Of a stretch of 64,000 bases of DNA, positions 35,144 through 42,708 are shown one piece after another. Each line of letters begins with the position of its first letter. Within the stretch, counting starts at the first letter, position 1. The notes under the pieces were generated by a model, which was given only the letters and a program-made list of their open reading frames with translations, did not search any database and was not told where the DNA came from. The position numbers were made by a program, and so were the translations under genes. Source of the DNA: Halopiger djelfimassiliensis (GTDB lineage Archaea; Halobacteriota; Halobacteria; Halobacteriales; Natrialbaceae). The DNA is taken from positions 175,514 through 239,513 of the forward strand of contig NZ_HG315685.1 of NCBI RefSeq assembly GCF_000455365.1. Reading direction: 5' to 3'.

Positions 35144-36255
35144 CGTTCGGCCGCTTCTCGAGCCCGCGATTCGGTGTGCAGGATGCCGTCCGCGTCGTAC
35201 AGATACGTATCGCCGTCGCCGAACGTCAGATAGACGCGGTCGTCACGCTCGACGTCGGTTTCGGTCACCTTCGCGTTGACGAGGTGGTCGCCGACGGCGA
35301 CGTTGACGATAGTGTACTCGCCAAGCGGCTCGACGGTGTCTACCGTCCCCTCGATCGCGGACCCGGCGGACGGACGTTCGGTTTCGACCGACAGATCCTC
35401 CGGACGAACGCCGAGGGAAACGTCACCCGGCGGTGCCCCACCGGGATCACCGGCCGCCGTCCGCTCGAGTTCGACGCGCCCGGCGTCGCCGAGGTCGATC
35501 GCTCCGTTCCGGCGGGTGCCACCGAGCAGGTTCATCGGCGGCGAGCCGATAAACCGGGCGACCCATTCGGTTCGCGGCCGTGAGTACAGTTCCGACGGCG
35601 GTGCGATCTGGCGGATCGTTCCCTCGTTCATGACCGCGACCCGGTCGGCCATGCTCATGGCCTCCTCCTGATTGTGGGTCACGTAGACCGTCGTAATCCC
35701 GAGTTCGTCCTGTAACCGCTTCAGTTCGCTTCGCATCTCCTGTCGAAGCTTGGCGTCGAGGTTCGACAGCGGTTCGTCGAGCAAGAACACCGACGGTTCC
35801 CGGACGATGGCACGCGCCAGCGCGACCCGCTGTCGCTGTCCCCCGCTCAGTTCGGCCGGCGAGCTTTCGACCTGATCCTCGATGTGCAACAGCTTCGTGA
35901 CCGCCGCGATCCGTCGATCCCGTTCGTCGGGCGGAACCCCCCGAATCTTCAGCGGATAGGCGATGTTCTCCTGAACGGACATATGCGGATACAACGCGTA
36001 GTTTTGAAACACCATCGCCACGTTCCGATCGCTCGGCGAGCGCTCGTCGACCCGCTCCGCATCGAAGTAGATCGCCCCTTCCGACGGGGTCTCGAGCCCC
36101 GCAATGAGGCGAAGCGCCGTCGTCTTCCCACAGCCCGACGGCCCGAGCAGGACGAGAAACTCGCCGTCGTCGATCTCGAGGTCCACCCGGTAGTTGGCGA
36201 CCGTCTCGCCGGCGTCGAAGTACTTGCTCACGTCCTCCAGCGAGATGTGTGTCAT
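35140..36255 (-). CDS. Sugar ABC transporter ATPase (MalK/UgpC-type)
   Basis: The 371-residue ATPase has Walker A GPSGCGKTT (around residue 35), Q-loop MVFQNYALYPHMSV, signature LSGGQRQRVALARAI, Walker B SVFLLDEPLSNLDA and His-switch YVTHNQEEAM. The C-terminal regulatory TOBE/OB part (LGVRPEDLSVE, GEYTIVNVAVGDHLVNA) makes it a MalK/UgpC-type importer ATPase. It is first in the operon. I chose ATG 36253-36255 (MTHISLED); two in-frame ATGs lie 5 codons upstream. Confidence 0.93.
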   Translation of the reverse strand: MTHISLEDVSKYFDAGETVANYRVDLEIDDGEFLVLLGPSGCGKTTALRLIAGLETPSEGAIYFDAERVDERSPSDRNVAMVFQNYALYPHMSVQENIAYPLKIRGVPPDERDRRIAAVTKLLHIEDQVESSPAELSGGQRQRVALARAIVREPSVFLLDEPLSNLDAKLRQEMRSELKRLQDELGITTVYVTHNQEEAMSMADRVAVMNEGTIRQIAPPSELYSRPRTEWVARFIGSPPMNLLGGTRRNGAIDLGDAGRVELERTAAGDPGGAPPGDVSLGVRPEDLSVETERPSAGSAIEGTVDTVEPLGEYTIVNVAVGDHLVNAKVTETDVERDDRVYLTFGDGDTYLYDADGILHTESRAREAAER

Positions 36256-36465
36256 ATACCACCTCATCACACGGATTCGCCCATTAATCCTACCGCTACC
36301 GCCAGTTTTGTTGATATAACCGGCCGTCGCCGTTCGAGAGGGAAGTGCGGCCTTCCTGCGGTCGAGGATCGCTTTTTCGGTCCCGGTCGGACCGAATTCT
36401 CGCGTTCGAGACAGTTTCGAATCGCTACATAGTCCTTATTTTCTCACGGAGTGAACTAGCGGTCA

Positions 36466-37377
36466 ATGGGGGACGTCCAGACGGTTATCGAGGACGATTC
36501 CGCGCCCGATCAGCAGTACACGCTCCTGGTCGCTATCGCCAACCCCGACCACGTAACCCAGTTGATGCGGACCGCGATCGACCTCGCCGGGGATCGCGAC
36601 GGACAGATCCGAGTCGTAAACGTCGTCCACAAGCCCGTGACGTCGCCGTTTATCCTCTTCTCGGAGGAGCGAATCAAACGGGAGTTTACCGACGGCCAGC
36701 AGGCGGTCCTCGACGAGGCGCTCGCGGTCGCTTCGGATTCCTCGATCCCGGTACAGCGCAGCCTCCTCGTCGGAACCGACGTCTCAGACGCGCTTCTCTC
36801 TGCGGTTGACGATACCGATGCGGATGCGCTGTTGCTCGGCTGGCAGGAACGGGACCGTCCGTCGGACGTCGTCCTCGGGACGACCGTCGATCCGCTGATC
36901 CGCCGTGCGTCCTGTGACGTCTTCGTCGAACGGGTCGGTACGACCGCGGACGGGATGGATACGATCCTGTTGCCGACCGACGGCGGCCCACACATCGAGC
37001 CGGCGACCGACCTCGCCGGAGCCGTCGCACGAGCCAACGACGCGACCGTGACCGTCGTCTCCTACGTTTCACCGACGGCCGGTGACGCCGAACGCGAAAC
37101 CGCTCGCGACCACGTTGCACTGGCGACGGACCGACTCACCGATGTCCCCGTCGACGCCGATGTGCTCGAAACCGACGACGTCGCCGACGCCATCGTGACA
37201 GCCGGTGCGGAACACGACCTCATCACTCTGGGCGCGACGCGGGAACACCGGCTCCGAAGCCGCGCCGTCGGCTCAGTTGCGGCGACGGTCGGCCAGCGGG
37301 CGACCGTCCCGATCGTCATCGCGAAACGGGGCTCGAGTGGCTCGCTCCTCGAGCGAGCACTCGATTGGTGGCGGTGA
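36466..37377 (+). CDS. Universal stress protein with two Usp domains
   Basis: The 303-residue protein has two UspA folds. The first (residues 18-155) begins YTLLVAIANPDHVTQLM and has DADALLLGWQERDRPSDVVLGTTVDPLIRRASCDVFV. The second (165-300) begins MDTILLPTDGGPH and ends with LITLGATREHRLRSRAVGSVAATVGQRATVPIVIAK. Both keep a G-rich nucleotide-binding-like region, more diverged in the first. It sits alone after the sugar-ABC promoter region. The role in stress is inferred. Confidence 0.88.
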   Translation: MGDVQTVIEDDSAPDQQYTLLVAIANPDHVTQLMRTAIDLAGDRDGQIRVVNVVHKPVTSPFILFSEERIKREFTDGQQAVLDEALAVASDSSIPVQRSLLVGTDVSDALLSAVDDTDADALLLGWQERDRPSDVVLGTTVDPLIRRASCDVFVERVGTTADGMDTILLPTDGGPHIEPATDLAGAVARANDATVTVVSYVSPTAGDAERETARDHVALATDRLTDVPVDADVLETDDVADAIVTAGAEHDLITLGATREHRLRSRAVGSVAATVGQRATVPIVIAKRGSSGSLLERALDWWR

Positions 37378-37414
37378 TCGAAACCGCGTTGTTTCCGATC
37401 GACTTCGGATTCCC

Positions 37415-37534
37415 TCAGAGGTCCTTTCCGGTCGCCTCTTCGGCGGTCTCTTCGACACCTTCTGCGAGCGCTTCGTCCGTTCCACCCGAAACGTATCCCT
37501 CGATCATCTCCGTTATGATCTCAATGATATTCAT
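37415..37534 (-). CDS. 39-residue acidic microprotein
   Basis: The frame runs from ATG 37532-37534 to TGA 37415-37417 and reads MNIIEIITEMIEGYVSGGTD..., an amphipathic N-terminal helix then an acidic tail. A TATA element (attatct/tttatctcat on the minus strand, near 37557) lies about 25 nt before the ATG, the leaderless spacing, which is the main support. Third positions are mixed at the start and GC-rich later. The function is unknown. Confidence 0.5.
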   Translation of the reverse strand: MNIIEIITEMIEGYVSGGTDEALAEGVEETAEEATGKDL

Positions 37535-37561
37535 ATATCATACTTCAACACATGAGATAAA

Positions 37562-37940
37562 TATGTATCGGGAAGTCGGCGAGGCGATCCGCTGCTGTGG
37601 GCAGAACTCAATGGCGACGAGTATCGAAGCGAATTCCGGTGTTCCGAAACGGCTCCACGCTTGCGGGCGGTTCGGTCAGTGGGACGAACAAGCGGAGTTC
37701 GTGTGTCCGCACGACGACTGCCACGTATCGGAGTTCCACACAATAGTAACGCGGCGGCGAACATCGCCGGTCGCGTAGACCCGTGGGGAGAGAGCGTCCG
37801 TTGGGAACCCGGACGCGATGACTCGCCAGAGGATGGAAGCGCCTGTGACAGCGCCACAGTCTATCGGGAGACGAGTCCGAGAACAATGCCCGGATTAGCG
37901 GAGACGAAATCACCACACACTCGAGACCGGAGGGGCGGTC
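37562..37940 (+). pseudogene. TnpB C-terminal remnant (IS200/IS605-type), frameshifted
   Basis: One plus frame reads HACGRFGQWDEQAEFVCPHDDC (about 37648-37720), a TnpB zinc-ribbon with its cysteines. The next frame then reads NSNAAANIAGRVDPWGESV (from about 37744), the RuvC-III N-A-A-x-N-I-A block and the usual haloarchaeal tail WEPGRDDSPEDGS. The frame changes around 37737-37743, so the copy is dead. The N-terminal two-thirds and RuvC-I/II are missing. It is the debris of a transposon-associated RNA-guided nuclease gene. Confidence 0.75.
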
Positions 37941-37991
37941 CGTTACTATTCCGGACGGCGTGTTTTTTGGTTCCGTCCCGTAGCGGAGTCC

Positions 37992-39311
37992 ATGGAAGCG
38001 GCTCGTCTCCGCGAACCGTTCGACGCCTCCCGTCGCAACGCGATTCTCGGATGGGCTCTCGTGACCGTTCTCAGTGTGCTGGCGATCGTGCACGCGCTAG
38101 CTGCATCCTACCGGTGGTTCGTCTTCACGGCGCTCGCGGTCGTTATCGTACTCATTCCGACGGTTTCGCGTCGCGACCCGCTCGCATTGCCGTCCTGGAA
38201 ACTGCTCGTGTTGGTTTCGATTCCCGTCGTCGATGCGACGATGCTCGGCGAGACGTTCGTGACCGCCATTGCCGTCTACGTCGCCGTCGCCACCGTGGCT
38301 CTCGTCGTCGTCGTCGAAATCCACCGATTCACGGCAGTTCGAATGACACACACGTTCGCAACCGCTCTCGTCGTGATGACGACCCTCGCGGTCGCCGCGA
38401 CGTGGAACGTCCTTCTGTGGCTCTCCGACGCGGCGCTTGGGACGTCGTATATCGTCACCGGCCACTCCGAAGACGCGGCGAATCACGCGATGATGATCGA
38501 CTTCGTCTACGCAGCGGTGGCGGGGCTTTTCGCCGGCTTCCTCTTCGATCGGTACGTGATGGCCGGATCAGGGAGAACGTCGGAAGAGTACGAACCGTCC
38601 GACAGAACCGATACGTCCGGTTCCGGCGAACACGATGCTCCCGACGAGGCCGACGTCGACGATCTCGTCGAGAGCACGCCGTCGCTGATCCGCGGGCGGC
38701 TGAACGCCTCCGAGCGGACTGTCGGGCGCATCTCTCGCGTCCTCCAGTTGGCCCTTGGCGTGCTGTTTCTGTACGGCCTCCTCACGCTCGACGTGACGAC
38801 CATCGCCAACGCCGGTATCGCGCTTTCGATCACGTTCCTCCCGGGACTCCTCAAGCGCGACTTCCGTCTGCCCCTCGAACCGGAACTCGTCCTCTGGATC
38901 ACCGGGGCGGTCTTTCTCCACGCGCTCGGATCGGCGGGGCTGTACGACCTGCTCGGCCAGTGGGATAGCCTGACTCACACGGTATCAGCGTCCATCGTCG
39001 CCGCCACCGGCTACGCGGCCGTCCGCGCCATCGATCTCCACACCGATGAGATCTACCTCCCGCCGAAGATGCTGATCGTTTTCATCCTCCTGTTCGTCGT
39101 CGCCTTTGGCGTCATCTGGGAACTCATGGAGTTTGGCCTCGGACTACTCGCTCACCGGTTCGGGAGCGAGGCGTTGCTCGCCCAGCGCGGGATCGGAGAT
39201 ACGATCGGCGACCTGTTCTACGACCTCGTTGGTGCCGTCGTCGTCTCGGTCTGGGGAACGGTGTACCTCACTGGTGTCTCGCGCCGGATCGCTAGCCGCC
39301 TCGGCGGGTAA
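37992..39311 (+). CDS. Multi-pass membrane protein, YjdF/DUF2238-like C-terminal part
   Basis: The 439-residue protein has two membrane blocks of about five helices each, split by an acidic linker (residues 200-235: SEEYEPSDRTDTSGSGEHD). The second half has the pattern of DUF2238/YjdF: GQWDSLTHTVSASIVA (W-D-x-L-T-H), VIWELMEFG (W-E-x-x-E) and GIGDTIGDLFYDLVGA (D-x-x-x-D). The family is an uncharacterised integral membrane group. A strong start follows the TnpB remnant; it ends where the truncated TnpB copy begins. Confidence 0.78.
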   Translation: MEAARLREPFDASRRNAILGWALVTVLSVLAIVHALAASYRWFVFTALAVVIVLIPTVSRRDPLALPSWKLLVLVSIPVVDATMLGETFVTAIAVYVAVATVALVVVVEIHRFTAVRMTHTFATALVVMTTLAVAATWNVLLWLSDAALGTSYIVTGHSEDAANHAMMIDFVYAAVAGLFAGFLFDRYVMAGSGRTSEEYEPSDRTDTSGSGEHDAPDEADVDDLVESTPSLIRGRLNASERTVGRISRVLQLALGVLFLYGLLTLDVTTIANAGIALSITFLPGLLKRDFRLPLEPELVLWITGAVFLHALGSAGLYDLLGQWDSLTHTVSASIVAATGYAAVRAIDLHTDEIYLPPKMLIVFILLFVVAFGVIWELMEFGLGLLAHRFGSEALLAQRGIGDTIGDLFYDLVGAVVVSVWGTVYLTGVSRRIASRLGG

Positions 39312-39359
39312 CGGGTGGAACGTTTCCGCCCGGAGTCGAACACGGATACAATCGGTCGG

Positions 39360-40369
39360 GTCTCAGTTCCGGCGGTTACCAAGGTCGCCGCGTCCACGAA
39401 GAACATCCTCGTTCGACAGTGACGTGGAAACAGAACGGTATCCGCCACGACACCAAGAACAACCGTGTTCGACTCTCCAAGGGCGCGAACCACAAGGAAC
39501 ACCCCCGAGCGCGGGAATACATCCTCGTCGAATACGAGACGCGCCCCGGAGTCACGGTCGAGAACCTGCAACAAGTCCGTGCCGTCTACGATCAGCAGAA
39601 CGAGCGGTGGGAACTCCACCTCGTCTGCAATGACGAGATCGAGACGCCCGACGCTCCCGGTAACGAGACAGCAGGTATTGACCTCGGCATCAGCAACTTC
39701 GCCGCCGTCGCCTACAGCACCGAAGACGCCGACCTGTACCCCGGCAACCGCCTGAAACAGGACGGGTACTACTTCCCGAAAGAGATCGCCAAGTGCGACG
39801 ACAGCGGTGGTGAACAAGCCACACGTCTCCACGCGAAGTGGTCAGAACGCTGCACCCACTTCTTCCACGCCTTAGCGAAACACATCGTTGAACGGTGTGT
39901 TGAGAAGGGCGTTGGCCGCATCAACGTCGGAGACTTGGCAGGCGTGCGCGAGGACGAGAACGGCGAGTCGAAAAACTGGGGCAAGCACGGCAACCTCGAC
40001 CTACACGAGTGGGCATTCGACCGCTTCACCAACATCCTCGAATACAAAGCGAAGGTCGAGGGTATCGAGGTCGTGGAAGTGTCTGAACGCGACACGAGCA
40101 AGACATGTTGCATCTGCGGGACGGAAGACGAGAGTCAACGTGTCGAACGCGGCCTGTACGCCTGCAAGTCGTGTGATGCGGCGTTCAACGCTGACGTGAA
40201 CGGGGCGGAGAACATCCGTCTTGACATCAATGACGAAAGTAACTCTGAGTCTTCGCCCAGTTTGGGTGGAGATAGGAGTACCGGCTGGTTGGCACAGCCA
40301 GCAGTCCACTTGTATGACCTCTCCTGCGGATTCCAACCGCAGACAGAGGTGGTGGACTGCAAACCCTAA
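39360..40369 (+). pseudogene. TnpB (IS1341/IS605 type), N-terminally truncated
   Basis: The open frame continues to 40369 and the C-terminal two-thirds of TnpB is intact: SGGYQGRRVHEEHPRSTVTW in frame upstream of the GTG at 39419, then GIDLGISNFAAVAYS (RuvC-I Asp), INVGDLAGVRED, the zinc ribbon TSKTCCICG...LYACKSCD, and FNADVNGAENIR (RuvC-III Asp). The usual tail GWLAQPAVHLYD...EVVDCKP is complete. The first 65-100 residues are missing, and no normal start precedes it. In RuvC-II the Glu of typical V-E-D-L is Gly (V-G-D-L), so activity is doubtful. It was probably a bystander copy. Confidence 0.82.
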
Positions 40370-40387
40370 TATCCCAACCTCCGGATT

Positions 40388-40418
40388 CCTCCGCCTTCAG
40401 GCGGAGGAGGATGTCAAC
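40388..40418 (+). mobile_element. Right end of the TnpB element with hairpin (omega-RNA 3' region)
   Basis: CCTCCGCC-TTCA-GGCGGAGG (40388-40407) is a perfect 8-bp hairpin 18 bp after the TnpB stop, followed by AGGATGTCAAC. A hairpin at this place is the subterminal structure that marks the right end of IS200/IS605 elements and lies at the 3' part of the guide RNA. The element boundary is probably near 40418. No matching left end is visible. Confidence 0.6.
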
Positions 40419-40439
40419 GGAACGCTTGCTGGCCGGATT

Positions 40440-40661
40440 ATGCGTCGGGGTATCGAGCACGAGCACGGGTTCGACAGCACCTGGACTGAGAACCAGACTG
40501 TCTCGAGTACTGGTGTTGCCCTGACAGTCTCCGACGACGCGGACGAGGAAGTGACGATTAATCCCGTCGGAAAAGCCTTCAAACTGTTCGAGTCCGGCTC
40601 GAGCGACAGCCTCGCATTCATGTATCGGACAAGCGTCGGTGTCCTCCACAATGAACTGTGA
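40440..40661 (+). pseudogene. C-terminal fragment of an unidentified gene next to the TnpB element
   Basis: A plus frame from ATG 40440 (MRRGIEHEHGFDSTW) ends at 40661 with 73 residues, or slightly longer if it continues upstream to the element end. It is acidic, with normal third positions, and has no recognised motif. It reads like the 3' end of a gene broken by the TnpB element just upstream, but no 5' part is found on the other side. I cannot name it. Confidence 0.4.
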
Positions 40662-40754
40662 GTGCAGGCTCAAAAACCCTCTTGCTCCGCTGTGCACGAT
40701 TGGCAGGGTTCAAATCCAGTCAGAACGCAGAGGGACGACTCACGGGTTTGCTCG

Positions 40755-40781
40755 CCGCAAAAGTATGCCGCCTCCCGGATT
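40755..40781. repeat. Duplicate of the tRNA-Phe 3' end and flank (att-like)
   Basis: Positions 40755-40781 match 40898-40924 in 24 of 27 bases, and the core ATGCCGCCTCCCGGATT is identical (17 bp). The second copy includes the 3' end of the tRNA-Phe gene (minus strand) and 11 bp beyond it. A one-base insertion follows, then TGAAC again. A 143-bp offset and no integrase nearby suggest an excision or decay scar. T-arm-like gttcaaatcc also occurs at about 40708 and 40832. Confidence 0.6.
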
Positions 40782-40908
40782 GTGAACTACGCCCGAGAAC
40801 CTGCTCGCTCTGCTCGCAGAACCTCGGTCTAGTTCAAATCCGGTCGAGAGCAGTTTCGCGGACGACGGCTCACTCGCTCCGCTCGTTCGCATGTCGTCCG
40901 CAGAAACA

Positions 40909-40982
40909 TGCCGCCTCCCGGATTTGAACCGGGGACAGCTCGATCTTCAGTCGAGTGCTCTCCCAGTCTGAGCTAAGGCGGC
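40909..40982 (-). tRNA. tRNA-Phe (GAA)
   Basis: On the minus strand GCCGCCT (40976-40982) pairs with AGGCGGC (40910-40916), discriminator A. The anticodon arm CTCGA-CTGAAGA-TCGAG gives anticodon GAA (Phe). T arm CCCGGTTCAAATCCGGG is normal. The gene is 74 nt, with no intron and no encoded CCA. Confidence 0.96.
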
Positions 40983-41192
40983 GCATCTCTACCTCCGGCC
41001 ATGATATAAAAAAGGATTTCGAATCGGATCGACCGCGCGACCCCGCCGAGCGATGCCGTTCGTGTCAACTGAATACCCAGTTAAGCCGATACACGTGGAA
41101 GAATGCCGAGGCTACAGCCCGGGTAACGACTGCCTGTTGGATTTGTAGATATTCAAGACACGCTTTTCCGCTCCGGTGAGTAACATCATGTT

Positions 41193-41639
41193 ATGGAAGC
41201 ACTTACCTCGAGTCAACAAGACCAGGAACTCTCGGCGGACACCATCCTCGAGTTGCTGGCGAACCGACGGCGGCGGTACCTCCTCTATGCACTTCGGGGG
41301 CGGGACGGACCGATCGAGCTGTCCTCGCTTGCCGAGCAGGTCGCCGGCTGGGAACACGACGTTCACCCGGACGAAGTCGCGAAAAACGAGTACAAGAGCG
41401 TCTACGTCTCGTCGGTACAGTGCCACGTCCCGAAACTGGCCGACGCGGGCGTCGTCGACCACGACGAGGACAATCACACCGTCGTCCTCTCGGACAACTT
41501 CGAGCAACTCGAACCCTACCTCCGGATCGTCGTTCAGGACGAACCGGAAAACTCGACGTTACACGCCGCGCTCGAGACGGAATCCGGCGAGGGGTTCTTC
41601 AGCCAGATCCGGGAGAACGTCGCCCGACTCAAACAATGA
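41193..41639 (+). CDS. Winged-helix protein (DUF7344-like)
   Basis: The 148-residue protein has a winged helix between residues 15 and 100: DTILELLANRRRRYLLYALRGRD, ELSSLAEQVAGWE, then SVYVSSVQCHVPKLADAGVVDHD with the wing HTVVLSD. It resembles the gene at 17860. A C-terminal helical tail has no known motif. It is probably a transcriptional regulator with unknown targets. The start ATG 41193 has a TATA-like ttccgct-poor region; no strong promoter is obvious. Confidence 0.72.
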   Translation: MEALTSSQQDQELSADTILELLANRRRRYLLYALRGRDGPIELSSLAEQVAGWEHDVHPDEVAKNEYKSVYVSSVQCHVPKLADAGVVDHDEDNHTVVLSDNFEQLEPYLRIVVQDEPENSTLHAALETESGEGFFSQIRENVARLKQ

Positions 41640-41948
41640 CTACTCCCCGGCAGTTGCAAGCACGGCGTTGATAACGGGTGATTAGTCGACGACGACTCGA
41701 GGCTCGGTGTGCGGATGCGATCCGGTTCGGTCTGCGCTGGTCCCACCACGTTGCTCCCAGTGTTCGGGATCGATTCTCCCGATTTCGAAGCCCGTACTCG
41801 TTTCGTATCCCGGTGTTACGATTCGGCGACCGCCGACTGAACTGCTCGGAAGCCGTTGGATCGGTGTCCCGACCGCCGTCTCGTCTCGAGGGCGGGTTCA
41901 AACTCGCCCTCGAGACGTGTCTCTGGCTCACGTTATTCGCCGGAGAAA
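41640..41948. other. Gene-poor stretch before tRNA-Val
   Basis: I see no convincing gene, repeat or structure in these 309 bases. Open frames run through on both strands but lack starts and the acidic composition of true genes. Confidence 0.5.
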
Positions 41949-42022
41949 TGGGCTCGGGCGGGTTCGAACCACCGACCTCGGCCTTGTAAGGGCCGCGTCA
42001 TGACCAGCTAGACCACGAGCCC
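41949..42022 (-). tRNA. tRNA-Val (TAC)
   Basis: On the minus strand GGGCTCG (42016-42022) pairs with CGAGCCC (41950-41956), discriminator A. The anticodon arm CGGCC-CTTACAA-GGCCG gives anticodon TAC (Val). T arm GGTGGTTCGAACCCGCC is normal. The gene is 74 nt, with no intron and no encoded CCA. Confidence 0.95.
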
Positions 42023-42084
42023 GCATCCGTACTGAATCACCCCGCCCGAATAACCTTTACTTTCTCGTCTCACACTAGCTTCGC

Positions 42085-42654
42085 ATGGCTTTCGAGCGCG
42101 TCTGGAAGGGGTTGCTCGCCGGTGTCGGCCTCGCGGTTCTCGCAGTAGTGCTCGTTCAGGCCGGTCTCATTCCCGTCGTCGGCAGCGACGAAGGGACGGT
42201 TCGGGTCGTCGACGAGGACGACGACCGCGATCCAAAGGCCACGATCGCCGTCGACGTCGCCGACACCGCGTCCGAACGGTACACCGGGCTCAGCGATCAC
42301 GACTCCCTCGAGGACGGCGAGGGTATGCTGTTCGTCCACTCCACCGAGGCCGAACGGACGTACGTGATGCGCGAGATGGAGTTCGACATCGACATCGTCT
42401 TCATCGGTGCCGACCGCGAGATCACGTCGATCGAACACGCCCGGGCCCCCGAACCCGGTGAGGACGGCGATGATCTCCGGTATACCGGCCGGGCACAGTG
42501 GGTGCTCGAGGTCCCGCGTGGCTACACGAACGAGACGGGGATCGAGGCCGGTGACGAAGTCGAGATCGATCTCGATTCGGGCGACGGACTCAGCCTTTCG
42601 GTTGCGTCCGAGGCTGCCCCGGAAGCGGAGTCGGCGACCGCGAGTACCGGCTGA
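42085..42654 (+). CDS. DUF192 protein, membrane-anchored
   Basis: The 189-residue protein has an N-terminal membrane helix (GLLAGVGLAVLAVVLVQAGLI). A DUF192 domain outside follows, with VDVADTASERYTGLSDHDSL, then YVMREMEFDIDIVFIGADREI and AQWVLEVPRGYTNETGIEAGD. DUF192 proteins are small beta-rich domains found in secreted or surface proteins; their role is unknown. The start ATG 42085 has a TATA-like taacctttac about 31 nt upstream, the leaderless spacing. It precedes the ABC exporter with 54 nt between. Confidence 0.88.
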   Translation: MAFERVWKGLLAGVGLAVLAVVLVQAGLIPVVGSDEGTVRVVDEDDDRDPKATIAVDVADTASERYTGLSDHDSLEDGEGMLFVHSTEAERTYVMREMEFDIDIVFIGADREITSIEHARAPEPGEDGDDLRYTGRAQWVLEVPRGYTNETGIEAGDEVEIDLDSGDGLSLSVASEAAPEAESATASTG

Positions 42655-42708
42655 ATCGTTTCGATTCGTAGCAAACGCTTATTGGCGGCGGTCCCGGAGG
42701 CGGACGTG

